Assembly (NCBI GenBank): GCA_963847965.1
Contig: CAWKCG010000001.1
Span: 62,001-126,000, forward strand
Length of the DNA stretch: 64,000 bases
Source of the DNA: Palsa-504 sp963847965
GTDB lineage: Bacteria > Actinomycetota > Actinomycetes > Streptosporangiales > Streptosporangiaceae
Reading direction: 5' to 3'
Made by a program: the position numbers and the translations under genes. Every line of letters begins with the position of its first letter. The first letter of the stretch is position 1. Positions 31,837 to 40,361 of this stretch are shown here, piece after piece. The notes below the pieces were generated by a model. The model was given only the letters and a program-made list of their open reading frames with translations. It made no database searches and was not told the origin of the DNA.

Positions 31837-33488
31837 ACCCGCTGGCCGTGGGCGGTTACCCGGATTGGAGCACGGCCGCCTGGCGGGAGCACCTGCCCGG
31901 AGTCGCCGACACTGGGGGGTTCGCCGCGGGACTGGGCGAGGACACCATCCCCGGGCTGGCCGCCGCGTCGGCGGCGGCGGTACCCGGCCGGGTCGCGGTC
32001 ACCGTCGACGGCGAGCCGGTCACCCACGCGCAGCTGGATGACGCGGCCGCCCGGGTCGCGGGCTGGCTCGCGCGCCGGGTGCGGCCCGGCGACCGGGTCC
32101 TGCTCGCGGCGGCCGCCAGCGTCGGGTTCGTCCGCTGCTACCTGGGCGCGCTCCGCGCCGGGGCGGTGATCGTGCTGGCCAACCCCGGCTATACCGCCGC
32201 CGAGCTCGGGCACCTGGTCGCCGACTCCGGAGCGGTGCTGGCCTTCGCCGATCCCGGGCCGGCCAGGCTGCTGGCCGCGCTGGGCCCGGGAGGCGATGGG
32301 CTGGAGACGGTCGACATCCGGACGCTGCCCGACGACGGGAGCCCGGCGGCCGACGTCGCGGCGCGCCCGGGCGACACCGCGCTGCTCGCGTACACCTCGG
32401 GGACGACGGGCCAGCCCAAGGGCGTGCCGCTGACCCACCGCCGGCTGGCGGTCTCGATCCGCTCGGCGATGGCGGCCTGGCGGTGGACCGGGGACGACGT
32501 GCTCGCGCACGCCCTGCCGCTGTACCACCAGCACGGGCTCGGCGGGGTGCACGCGGCCCTGATCGCGGGCGGCACGGTGCACGTCAGGTCCCGGTTCACC
32601 CCCGCCGACCTGGCGCGGACGATCGAGGACACCCGCGCCAGCGTGCTGTTCGCGGTGCCTACCATCTACCAGGCCCTGGCGGATTCGGACCTGGCGACGG
32701 CCGCGGGTTTCGCCAGCCTGCGGCTGGCGGTATGCGGCTCGGCACCGCTGAGCCCCGGCCTCGCGGAGCGGCTGGCCGCGGTGCTCGGGCGCGTCCCGCT
32801 CATCAGGTACGGCACGACCGAGAGCGGGCTCAACGTCTCCAACCCGCTCGATGACCCCCGCGGAGACACGGTAGGCGTGCCGCTGCCCGGCGTGCTGGCC
32901 CGGATCGCGGTGGCCGACAGCGAGGGGAACCTGGGCGCGGACGGCGAGGGGAACCTGGGCGCCGACGGCGAGGGGAACCTGGGCGCGGTGGGCGGCGCCG
33001 GCCCCGGTTCGGCCCGCGAGGCGGACCTAGGGGCGGACGGCGAGATCCAGCTCCGCGGGCCGCAGGTATTCACCGGCTACTGGCACGACCCGGCGGCCAC
33101 CGCGGCCGCGTTCACCCCGGACGGGTGGTTCCGTACCGGCGACATCGGGGCGGTGGATCCGGTCACCGGGCACCTGCGGATCCGCGGCCGGATCAAGGAG
33201 ATGATCATCACCGGAGGGCTGAACGTCTACCCGCGCGAGGTGGAGCTCGTGCTCGAAGCGCACCCGTCGGTGGCCGAGGCCGCGGTCGCGGGCGTCCCGC
33301 ACGAGCGGTGGGGCGAGCAGGTCACCGCCTGGGTGGTGGTGCGGGACGGGTACCGGTTCGACGAGGCCGCGCTCATCGCGCACGCCCGGACGCGGCTGGC
33401 CGGGTACAAGTGCCCCAAGCAGGTGTTCCAGCTGGCCGCTCTGCCCCGCAATCACGTGGGCAAGATCGTCCGCAGCGCGCTGGGTTAA
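31833..33488 (+). CDS. AMP-dependent acyl-CoA synthetase (ANL superfamily)
   Basis: A 551-residue acyl/aryl-CoA ligase. The P-loop-like motif is TALLAYTSGTTGQPKGVPLT; then LPLYHQHGLGGVHAALIAGG, VPLIRYGTTESGLNVSNP, the A8 hinge GWFRTGDIGAVDPVTGHLRI and GRIKEMIITGGLNVYPREVE, and the A10 catalytic lysine in ALPRNHVGKIVRS. The order resembles malonyl-CoA synthetase-like enzymes. Three tandem 24-bp units (near 32923-32990) insert repeats of EGNLGADG before the A7 region, an unusual slippage expansion. The start is GTG 31833, overlapping the hydratase stop. It probably activates the acid that the molybdenum hydroxylase acts on as a CoA ester. Confidence 0.88.
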   Translation: MNPLAVGGYPDWSTAAWREHLPGVADTGGFAAGLGEDTIPGLAAASAAAVPGRVAVTVDGEPVTHAQLDDAAARVAGWLARRVRPGDRVLLAAAASVGFVRCYLGALRAGAVIVLANPGYTAAELGHLVADSGAVLAFADPGPARLLAALGPGGDGLETVDIRTLPDDGSPAADVAARPGDTALLAYTSGTTGQPKGVPLTHRRLAVSIRSAMAAWRWTGDDVLAHALPLYHQHGLGGVHAALIAGGTVHVRSRFTPADLARTIEDTRASVLFAVPTIYQALADSDLATAAGFASLRLAVCGSAPLSPGLAERLAAVLGRVPLIRYGTTESGLNVSNPLDDPRGDTVGVPLPGVLARIAVADSEGNLGADGEGNLGADGEGNLGAVGGAGPGSAREADLGADGEIQLRGPQVFTGYWHDPAATAAAFTPDGWFRTGDIGAVDPVTGHLRIRGRIKEMIITGGLNVYPREVELVLEAHPSVAEAAVAGVPHERWGEQVTAWVVVRDGYRFDEAALIAHARTRLAGYKCPKQVFQLAALPRNHVGKIVRSALG

Positions 33489-34462
33489 CCTCGCGGCTTG
33501 GCCCGGGCCGCCCGTGCCCTGGTCCGCCCCGCCGTCGCCGGCTGGCGCACGCCCGGGGCAGCCGGGGCGGCGCACGTACCGGTCCCGCCGCGGGTCAGGT
33601 GCAGCGGCGACTGATAGGCCTGGGACGCCTGCTGCCGGGTCAGCTGCCCCGTGTCGATCAGCCGGACGAGCACGTGCGCTTCCCTGGCCCGCGCGCTGGC
33701 GAAGTGGGTGAGCGGGTCATCGGCGGAGGGCGCCTGGACCAGGCCCGCGAGCATCGCCGCCTGTCCCCAGGACAGCGCGGCCGGACGCTCGGCGAAGTAA
33801 CCGCAGCTCGCCGCAGCCAGGCCGTAGTATCCGTGGCCGAAGTAGGCGACGGCGGCGTACATCTGGAGAATCTGCGCCTTGGAGAAGTTCAGGTCCAGCT
33901 TGATGCCCATCAGGACCTGCTCGGCTTCGGCCAGCGGCCCCGACCGGCCCGACCCGTACAGCATGGTGGCCAGTTGCTGGTATAGCGTGGACCCGCCCTG
34001 GTCGGGGCCCCCGCCGAGGCTGCCGAGGAGGACCCGGCCGCCCGCGGCCAGGTCGACACCCGGCTCGGCGTAGTACCGGTGATCCTCGGTGGCGACCAGC
34101 GCGTCCGACACCCGGGGCGGGAGGGCCGGCCCGGGATAGGCGGCGTGGCGGGCGAGGTCGAGCGCCCGCGCCAGGGCGGGCGCGTTGCCGACCCCCGGGA
34201 GGACCAGCAGCAACCCGGTGAAGGCGATCGCGCCGAGCACGGCCAGCGCCACCACCGTGCCGACCAGCCGCTTGAGCCACCGGAAACGCCGCCGCCGACG
34301 CGGCGCGACCGCGCCGTACTCCGCGGCGGCGGGCCTAGGGTGCCCCCAGTCGGCGGCATCCTGGTCGCCCCGGTACCCGAGGGCAGGCAGGTCGCCCCGG
34401 TATCCGAGGGCCGGCAGCGGCATGGTCGGTGCCTCCGCTAGCTGCCATTCGGGCGCGGTCAT
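33485..34462 (-). CDS. stand-alone GT51 peptidoglycan transglycosylase-like protein
   Basis: A 325-residue type-II membrane protein: cytoplasmic N-terminus with a duplicated LPALGYRGD (27-bp repeat near 34363-34420), a basic patch PRRRRRFRWLKRL, one TM (VGTVVALAVLGAIAFTGLLL), then a GT51 domain. Motif 1 is VATEDHRYYAEPGVD (Glu kept, the usual His missing), motif 2 GGSTLYQQLATMLYG (usually GGSTLTQQLxKN), motif 3 AEAEQVLMGIKLDLNFSKAQ (Glu kept). No transpeptidase domain follows. It would polymerise lipid II glycans, but motif divergence makes activity uncertain. The 3' end overlaps the CoA-synthetase end by 4 bp, tail to tail. Confidence 0.75.
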   Translation of the reverse strand: MTAPEWQLAEAPTMPLPALGYRGDLPALGYRGDQDAADWGHPRPAAAEYGAVAPRRRRRFRWLKRLVGTVVALAVLGAIAFTGLLLVLPGVGNAPALARALDLARHAAYPGPALPPRVSDALVATEDHRYYAEPGVDLAAGGRVLLGSLGGGPDQGGSTLYQQLATMLYGSGRSGPLAEAEQVLMGIKLDLNFSKAQILQMYAAVAYFGHGYYGLAAASCGYFAERPAALSWGQAAMLAGLVQAPSADDPLTHFASARAREAHVLVRLIDTGQLTRQQASQAYQSPLHLTRGGTGTCAAPAAPGVRQPATAGRTRARAARAKPRG

Positions 34463-34475
34463 GTCACCCTCATCC

Positions 34476-35247
34476 TCACGGCCGGTCAGCGGGCGTGGCC
34501 CGGGGGGTCGGACTGTTCGCGTCGTGCGGCGCGGCGCACAGCACGGTCAGCCGCATGGCTGGCGGCGGAGGCAGGCATTCCCCCGACGAGGCCCCGGTCA
34601 GGCGGACCAGCTCGGTTTGCAGGTTGCGCACAGGCCAGAACGCAGGCTGGCCGGGAACGGTGAGGGCTATCACGCCGACGGCCACCGCGCCGAGCATGAG
34701 CGCGACCACGCTGCCGGTCAGCAGGGATCGCGCGATGGGATCGAGGAACCGGTTCAGCTGCCTTCGCGCGGCGCACGATCCGGGGCCAAGGCAGAACAGG
34801 ACGGCGTAACCGCCCGCGACCGCGGCGGCGGCCACGGTCGGGTGCGCGCCGCCTACCACCACCTTGATCGCCAGGGCGACCAGGAGCGCGGCGGCCGCCA
34901 ATGCGAGCGGTGCGAGCAGGGCTGTCTCAACCACCGCCCAGGCCAGCATCCACGGCGCGGACGCCAGCAGCACGAACGGGTCGCGTCTGCGCGGCCCGCG
35001 AGCCCGGCGCCGTGCGGCCAGCCCTTCCGTGGTCCGCCCGGCGGCCCTGAGCACGGTGATCCCGGTGGTGACCGTGATGAATCCCGCCACGGGCGCGGCC
35101 AGGCTCGGCGCCCACGACGATCACCAGGACCGCGAAGCCGAGCAGGCGGTGCCGGGGAACCTGCGCTGGCTCATCCGTCGCGTACCAGGCCGCGGGCAGC
35201 AGGCCGGCAGCGTCATCTGGCGGCTGATAGGCGATCACATTGGCCAC
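34476..35247 (-). CDS. hypothetical multi-pass membrane protein, frameshifted
   Basis: The N-terminus (MANVIAYQPPDDAAGLLPAA, then RHRLLGFAVLVIVVGA) is in one frame from ATG 35247, and the rest continues in another from about 35110 (SLAAPVAGFITVTTGITVLR ... FVLLASAPWMLAWAVVETAL). Repaired, it is about 255 residues with five or six transmembrane helices and a Cys/Pro-rich C-terminal tail (SGECLPPPPAMRLTVLCAAP). The break is a single base near GGGCGCCGAGCC. No family is recognised. It ends 13 bp before the GT51 gene, so the two may be cotranscribed. Confidence 0.6.
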
Positions 35248-35346
35248 CGCACCACCACCCCGGGGGTTACCAGCGAGCTGCGGCGAGCTGCTACCCCCAC
35301 GGCCAGGAAATATTCGCGTTAAGCCGAGATTCTTGACGCCTAAGCT

Positions 35347-36271
35347 CTACAGGGTAGCGATGGCATGAACGTCCGGCACCATCGCTGCTACCCGGTCGAG
35401 GGTGGCTTCGTCCCAGGGCCGTCTGGGGCTGACTATGGCGTGGCTGATCCCCAGGTCGGCCAGCTCGGCCAAGTGGTCCGAGGACGCGGGCCCGGTCTTC
35501 GTCCGGTTCGACGAAGGTGGACACCGTCTTCTCGATGGCGGCGTAGTCGCGGCCGGCGTCCACGCAGTGAGAGCGAAGGACATCGAGCTTGTGCTTCAGG
35601 TCGTCAGCGAAACCGGTTCCGGGCAGATCGAACAGGTTGCACATGTCGCCATAGCGGGCGACAAGGCGCAGGGTCTTCCGCTCTCCGCTGCCGGCAATCA
35701 GGATCGGCGGGTGCGGGCGTTGCAGGGTATTGGGCGAATTGAGCGGCCGAAGCAGCTGGTAGTGCGTTCCCTCCCATGGCGCCTCGTCTCCGCGCCACAT
35801 CTGCAGGGCGATCTGCACCACCTCTTCCAGCCGCTCGAACCGTTCGGCCAGGGGCGGGAACGGTATGCCCAGCCCGTAGGCTTCGAAGTCGCGAGGTGAA
35901 CGCCCCGGCGGCAGTTCGTTGAAGGGGGCACCGGCGCCCACGCCGAAGATCACGCGGCCGCCGCTGAGCACGTCGATCGACGTCACCGCCTTGATCAGGA
36001 CGCCGGGGTGGCGGTAGGCGACGCATGTGACCATCGTGCCCAGGCGGATCCTGTCCGTCTCGGCGGCCAGGAAAGCCAGAACGGCGTAGGCCTCGAGGAG
36101 GGGTGCCTCGGGGGGCTGGCCCGTGATCGGGATCTGGAAGAAGTGATCCATGGTCCACAAGCTGTCGAAGCCGGCTTCATCGGCGCGCCGAGCCGAACGA
36201 GAAAGCAGCGGTCCCATCTGCACGGCCTCGGTCGCCATCGGAAAGCCACCCATCGAGATACCTATTTTCAT
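35347..36271 (-). CDS. LLM-class F420-dependent oxidoreductase, frameshifted near C-terminus
   Basis: A luciferase-like TIM barrel: MKIGISMGGFPMATEAVQMG, FDSLWTMDHFFQIPITGQPP, LAAETDRIRLGTMVTCVAYR, HPGVLIKAVTSIDVLSGGRV, FGVGAGAPFNELPPGRSPRD and PPILIAGSGERKTLRLVARY. These are the hallmarks of F420-dependent LLM enzymes, which move hydride between F420 and an alcohol, imine or hydroxylated substrate. At about 35485 the frame slips and the true end (DHLAELADLGISHAIVSPRR, ending HAIATL) is read in the next frame to TAG 35347. ATG 36271 is the natural start; ATG 36280 is also possible. It is divergent from the MmyB-like regulator. Confidence 0.82.
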
Positions 36272-36376
36272 GGTGACCATGTTCGGGCCCCATGCGGTTC
36301 GCCAACCAGGGCCCCCTGCGACCATGGGACTGCCAGTACCACCCAGAAGTCGCGGTTCTCGGCCAGACTGGGTGAG

Positions 36377-37264
36377 GTGCAGACAGGTGAGGGAGCCGGC
36401 CCGTATATCCAGGCCTGGCGTCACCGGCTCCAGCCGGCGGACGTCGGCCTGCCCGCCGGCTCCTCCCGCCGGACCCGCGGCCTGCGCCGCGAGGAGCTGG
36501 CCTCGCTGGCCGGAATATCCGTCGACTACCTGGTTCGCCTTGAGCAGGGCCGAGCCACCAACCCCTCAACGCAGGTCCTGGCGGCGCTATCGCGCGCCCT
36601 CCGGCTGACGGTCGAGGAACGCGACCACCTCTACACCGTCGCCGGCCAGGCGCCGCCGAGACGATCCTCCATGCCCACCCACGTACCGCCCAGCGTGCAG
36701 CGGCTGGTGGACCGGCTGGCCGATCTGCCCGTGGCCGTCTACGACCCGGCCTGGACCATCATCACGTGGAACGCCGCCTGGGCCGCGCTCATGGGTGACC
36801 AGTCGGCCATGAGCGGACGGGAAAGGAACCTGATCTGGCGGACGTTTACCGGCACATCCACCCGGGTGCGCAAGAGCGGCGCCGAGGCCGACGACTTCGA
36901 GACGAACGCCGTCGCTGACCTAAGGCGGGCGGTCGGCACCTACCCCGACGACGCCAGGCTGCGCCAACTCGTCGACGAGCTTCGAGCGGCCAGCCCGCGG
37001 TTCGCCAAGCTGTGGGCGGAGCGCGTGGTCAACAGCACCGGCTCGAACAGCAAAACCATCGACCATCCCGAGGTTGGCCCCATTACGCTCGACTGCGATG
37101 TGCTCACCGTGGCCGGCTCGGATCTGAGGCTCGTCGTGTACACAGCCGAACCATCGAGCCCAGACGCCAACCGGCTCCGCCTGGTCCAGGTCATCGGGCT
37201 CCAGAAACTCAGCGCCCGGCGGGCGCAGGACCAGGCGGGCGCAGGGCCAGGCGAGCGGCGCTGA
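36377..37264 (+). CDS. MmyB-like XRE regulator with ligand-binding domain
   Basis: A 295-residue regulator. The N-terminal helix-turn-helix region has the typical phrase AWRHRLQPADVGLPAGSSRR, TRGLRREELASLAGISVDYL and VRLEQGRATNPSTQVLAALS. The C-terminal PAS-like domain (MLTR/MmyB ligand-binding) spans about residues 110-280: LPVAVYDPAWTIITWNAAWA ... NLIWRTFTG ... FAKLWAERVV and TLDCDVLTVAGSDLRLVVYT. Such regulators typically control a divergent oxidoreductase, here the LLM gene 105 bp away. The start is GTG 36377, chosen by family alignment. Its last 56 bases overlap the oxidoreductase gene 37209-38105 tail to tail. Confidence 0.85.
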   Translation: MQTGEGAGPYIQAWRHRLQPADVGLPAGSSRRTRGLRREELASLAGISVDYLVRLEQGRATNPSTQVLAALSRALRLTVEERDHLYTVAGQAPPRRSSMPTHVPPSVQRLVDRLADLPVAVYDPAWTIITWNAAWAALMGDQSAMSGRERNLIWRTFTGTSTRVRKSGAEADDFETNAVADLRRAVGTYPDDARLRQLVDELRAASPRFAKLWAERVVNSTGSNSKTIDHPEVGPITLDCDVLTVAGSDLRLVVYTAEPSSPDANRLRLVQVIGLQKLSARRAQDQAGAGPGERR

Positions 37265-38105
37265 TGTCCTGCCGGCCATGCCCGGCTTTCACGGCCGCGT
37301 GCCATTGGCGGGACAGCGCGACCAGCAGCGGCAGGTCCGCGCCGCCCGCCGCACCGAGCGCAAGGTCCACGTCCTTCAGAGCCCACTCCAGCGGGAACTC
37401 CGCCGCATAGTCGCGCCGGTCGATCTTGTGCAACTTGGCATCGGCGATCGGCGCGTCCAGCGGGCCGCCCTCGATGACCTCGGCCAGTTGCGAGTGGCCG
37501 ATGCCCAGCTGGTCGGCCAGTGCCATCGTCTCGGCCACACCCTCGATGAGGACGGACATATAGGCGTTGACAACCAGCTTCATCTGGGTGCCCCGGCCGG
37601 CCTCACCCAGCCATACGGTCTTGCGGCCGAGGACGTCGAACACCGGACCGACCGTGTCCGCCGCGGCGGCGGGCCCGGACGCCAGGATCAGCAGCTGGCC
37701 CTGCTCGGCTGGGCCCTTGCTCCCCGACACCGGCGCGTCCACGAACACCACACCGGGCCGGCGCGCCGCCAGCAGGTCACGGATGGCGAGCGTCTCCGGG
37801 ACGCCGATCGTGCCCATCTGGGCCCACGCGCAGCCCTCAGGAAAAGCATCGGCCACGCCCTCCGCGAAGATCACCTCGTACACCACGTCGGCGGTAGGCA
37901 GCATGGTGATCACCACTTGCGCGCCGGTCACCGCCTCAGGCGGCGATGACGCCACCGCCGCGCCCGCCTCGGCCAGGGAGCCGGCCGCGGCGGCCGACCG
38001 GTCCCACACCGTGGTCGGCAGCCCCGCGGCCAGCAGGTTGCGGGCCATAGCCGAGCCCATGATGCCGGTGCCGATGACCGCCACCGCTGGATTCACCGCT
38101 GCCAT
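37209..38105 (-). CDS. NAD(P)-dependent 3-hydroxyisobutyrate-dehydrogenase-family oxidoreductase
   Basis: A 298-residue beta-hydroxyacid dehydrogenase: Rossmann GTGIMGSAMARNLLAAGLPT, substrate motif FVDAPVSGSKGPAEQGQLLI and catalytic lysine loop GRGTQMKLVVNAYMSVLIEG. It oxidises 3-hydroxy acids or reduces the matching semialdehydes. It follows ligC by 37 bp on the same strand, so it is probably the last gene of the lig operon; a role in handling a side product or downstream hydroxy acid is inference. The C-terminus is Ala/Pro-rich and slightly extended. Confidence 0.85.
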   Translation of the reverse strand: MAAVNPAVAVIGTGIMGSAMARNLLAAGLPTTVWDRSAAAAGSLAEAGAAVASSPPEAVTGAQVVITMLPTADVVYEVIFAEGVADAFPEGCAWAQMGTIGVPETLAIRDLLAARRPGVVFVDAPVSGSKGPAEQGQLLILASGPAAAADTVGPVFDVLGRKTVWLGEAGRGTQMKLVVNAYMSVLIEGVAETMALADQLGIGHSQLAEVIEGGPLDAPIADAKLHKIDRRDYAAEFPLEWALKDVDLALGAAGGADLPLLVALSRQWHAAVKAGHGRQDISAARLALRPPGPAPAGR

Positions 38106-38142
38106 CCGATGGCTCCTTCCCGCGGGAGCCCCCCAGGGAAAA

Positions 38143-39099
38143 CTATCTCACGCCCTGGCTGGCGAGCTCGGTGTCCAGCTCGCCGAGGAGCCGGTAGCAG
38201 GACAGGACGTCGCGGACGCTGGAGTTCGGTTCGCGGCCTTCGCGGATCGCCGCCACGAACTCGCGGTCCTGCAGTTCGATGCCGTTGGTGGACACGTCGA
38301 CCGCGGAGACGTCGACCGGCTCCTCGCGCCCGGTGACCAGGTCGTCGTACCTGGCGATGTACGTGCCGTTGTCGCAGATGTAGCGGAAGAAGCTGCCGAG
38401 CGGCCCGTCGTTGTTGAAGCTCAGCGACAGGGTGCAGATGCGCCCGGCGGGCGTCCGCAGCTGGACGGACATGTCCATCGCGATGCCCAGGTCGGGGTGG
38501 ATCGGCCCCTGCACGGCGTGGGCGATCCGGACCTGTTCGCCGGTCTGGTACTGGAACAGGTCCACGGTGTGCGCGGCGTGGTGCCAGAGCAGGTTGTCGG
38601 TCCAGCTGCGGGGCTTGCCGAGGGCGTTCATGTTCGCGCGGCGGAAGAAGTACGTCTGCACGTCCATCTGCTGGATGGACAGCTCCCCGGCGGCGACGCG
38701 GCGGTGGATCCACTGATGCGACGGGTTGAACCGGCGGGTGTGCCCGACCATGCAGGTCAGGCCGGTCTCCTGCTGCACGCGGTCGACGTGCTGCGCGTCC
38801 GGCCAGGTGTCCGCGAGAGGGATCTCGATCTGGACGTGCTTGCCCGCGCGCATGGCGGCGATGGCCTGCTGCGCGTGGAGCTGGGTGGGAGTGCACAAGA
38901 TCACGGCGTCGACGTCGTCGCGGGCCAGGGCGTCGGCCAGGTCGGTCGAGGCGTGGGCGGCGCCGTACTTCTCGGCGACCTCCTCGGCCTGCTCCAGCCT
39001 GCGGCTGACGATGGACGTGACGGTGACGCCCTCGATGAGCGCGAGGGCGTCCAGGTGCCTGATCCCGAAGGCGCCTGCTCCGGCGAGTGCGATGCGCAT
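38143..39099 (-). CDS. ligC: 4-carboxy-2-hydroxymuconate-6-semialdehyde dehydrogenase
   Basis: A 318-residue Gfo/Idh/MocA-type dehydrogenase that matches the recalled LigC pattern closely: MRIALAGAGAFGIRHLDALA, ALARDDVDAVILCTPTQLHA, AGKHVQIEIPLADTW, TCMVGHTRRFNPSHQWIHRR, QQMDVQTYFFRRANMNALGK and PRSWTDNLLWHHAAHTVDLF. It oxidises the hemiacetal form of the 4,5-cleavage product of protocatechuate with NADP to 2-pyrone-4,6-dicarboxylate. It starts 5 bp after the ligB stop. Position after ligAB and presence of ligI make the assignment firm. Confidence 0.93.
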   Translation of the reverse strand: MRIALAGAGAFGIRHLDALALIEGVTVTSIVSRRLEQAEEVAEKYGAAHASTDLADALARDDVDAVILCTPTQLHAQQAIAAMRAGKHVQIEIPLADTWPDAQHVDRVQQETGLTCMVGHTRRFNPSHQWIHRRVAAGELSIQQMDVQTYFFRRANMNALGKPRSWTDNLLWHHAAHTVDLFQYQTGEQVRIAHAVQGPIHPDLGIAMDMSVQLRTPAGRICTLSLSFNNDGPLGSFFRYICDNGTYIARYDDLVTGREEPVDVSAVDVSTNGIELQDREFVAAIREGREPNSSVRDVLSCYRLLGELDTELASQGVR

Positions 39100-39103
39100 G
39101 CGT

Positions 39104-39967
39104 CTAGTCCTCTTCCCGGCCGGAGCCTTCGGCGGGTCGCACCACGAGGTGCCCGACTGCGGTGTTGGACCCGGGGACGTGGTAGAAGCGGTAGAGTTCC
39201 TCGACCTTGGGGCCCATGGCGCCGCGCATGATCAGCTGCATGACCAGCTCGATCCCCTCGGAGCCCGCCTCGCGCACGTACTCGATGTGCGGCACGAGGG
39301 CCAGGTTGTCCGGGTCGTGGACCAGCCGGTCGAAGAAGGCGTTGTCGAATTCGGAGTTGATGAAGCCCGCCCGTGGCCCCTGCAGCTGATGGCTCATCCC
39401 GCCGGTGCCCCAGACCTGGACCGACAGGTTCTCGGGGTAGCTCTGCACGGCCCGGCGGATCGCCTGGCCCAGGCGGTAGCAGCGATGGCCGGTGGGCGGC
39501 GGGTACTGGACGACGTTCACGGCGAGCGGGATGACCCGCACCGGCCACTCGTCCGGCTGGCCGTAGACCAGGGAGAGCGGGACGGTGAGGCCGTGGTCTA
39601 CGTCGAGCTTGTACATCAGGGTGAGGTCGAACTCGTCGAGGATCAGCGCCTCCGCCAGGTGGGCCGCTAGCTCGGCGTGGCCGCGGACGTCCGGCACCGG
39701 GCGGGCGCCGTACCCCTCGTCGGCCGGAGCGAACTCATCCGCGCAGCCGAGCGCGAACGTGGGGACGATCTCGGGGGTGAACGCGGACGCGTGGTCGTTG
39801 TAGACCAGGATCACCACGTCAGGGACCTCGTGGGCAGCCCAGGCCTTGGTCCAGTCGTACCCGGCGAACAGGGGCTTCCAGTAGGGCTCCTCGGTCTTGC
39901 CGAGATCGATCGCGGCGCCGATGGCCGGGATGTGGCTGGTGGTCAGCCCCGCGGTGATGCGCGCCAT
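39104..39967 (-). CDS. ligB: protocatechuate 4,5-dioxygenase, beta (catalytic) subunit
   Basis: A 287-residue type-II extradiol dioxygenase. Iron ligands and active-site histidines are visible as H12 (LTTSHIPAIG), H59 (VYNDHASAF), H125 (LDVDHGLTVP) and H193 (WGTGGMSHQLQG). It opens the protocatechuate ring between C4 and C5. The ATG at 39967 follows one base after the ligA stop codon triplet begins its end (ligA TGA is 39971-39969), so the two subunits are tightly coupled. The length and the start MARITAGLTTSHIPAIGAAI fit LigB. Confidence 0.94.
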   Translation of the reverse strand: MARITAGLTTSHIPAIGAAIDLGKTEEPYWKPLFAGYDWTKAWAAHEVPDVVILVYNDHASAFTPEIVPTFALGCADEFAPADEGYGARPVPDVRGHAELAAHLAEALILDEFDLTLMYKLDVDHGLTVPLSLVYGQPDEWPVRVIPLAVNVVQYPPPTGHRCYRLGQAIRRAVQSYPENLSVQVWGTGGMSHQLQGPRAGFINSEFDNAFFDRLVHDPDNLALVPHIEYVREAGSEGIELVMQLIMRGAMGPKVEELYRFYHVPGSNTAVGHLVVRPAEGSGREED

Positions 39968-39968
39968 G

Positions 39969-40361
39969 TCAGGTCCCGTCCTTCACCGAGCGCCAGCCTT
40001 CCGGCGAGCGCCCTCCGGAGAGCATCATCTGCTGGTAGTCCTCGATGTTCATGCCGGTCATCGTGGAGACGGCCTGGAGGTAGCTGAGGCCGTCGGTGGC
40101 GAAGATCTTGGCCAGGAAGTAGATGTTCCCGCCCAGTTCCAGCATCGCGTTGTAGTCGCGGGCGAGTACCGCCTGCTTCTGCGCCTCGGTCATCGGCCAC
40201 TCGTCGAGGTAGGCCCGCTCGTCGGCCTTGAACCGCTCGCGGTTGGCCGCCTTCATCAGGCTCATGCAGAACTGGTTCAGCTGGTAGCCCTGTTTCGCGC
40301 GCTGCGCCGTGAACACCCGGGTGCCGGGGATGTCGTCGAACTCTGTGGTGTACCCGGTCAT
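39969..40361 (-). CDS. ligA: protocatechuate 4,5-dioxygenase, alpha subunit
   Basis: A 130-residue LigA: TEFDDIPGTRVFTAQRAKQG, YQLNQFCMSLMKAANRERFK and AVLARDYNAMLELGGNIYFL, ending with GMNIEDYQQMMLSGGRSPEG. The alpha subunit caps the active site of LigB. ATG 40361 overlaps the ligI TGA (ATGA); the longer open frame upstream to 40514 is out of register with ligI and is not used. It is followed at once by ligB. Confidence 0.93.
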   Translation of the reverse strand: MTGYTTEFDDIPGTRVFTAQRAKQGYQLNQFCMSLMKAANRERFKADERAYLDEWPMTEAQKQAVLARDYNAMLELGGNIYFLAKIFATDGLSYLQAVSTMTGMNIEDYQQMMLSGGRSPEGWRSVKDGT

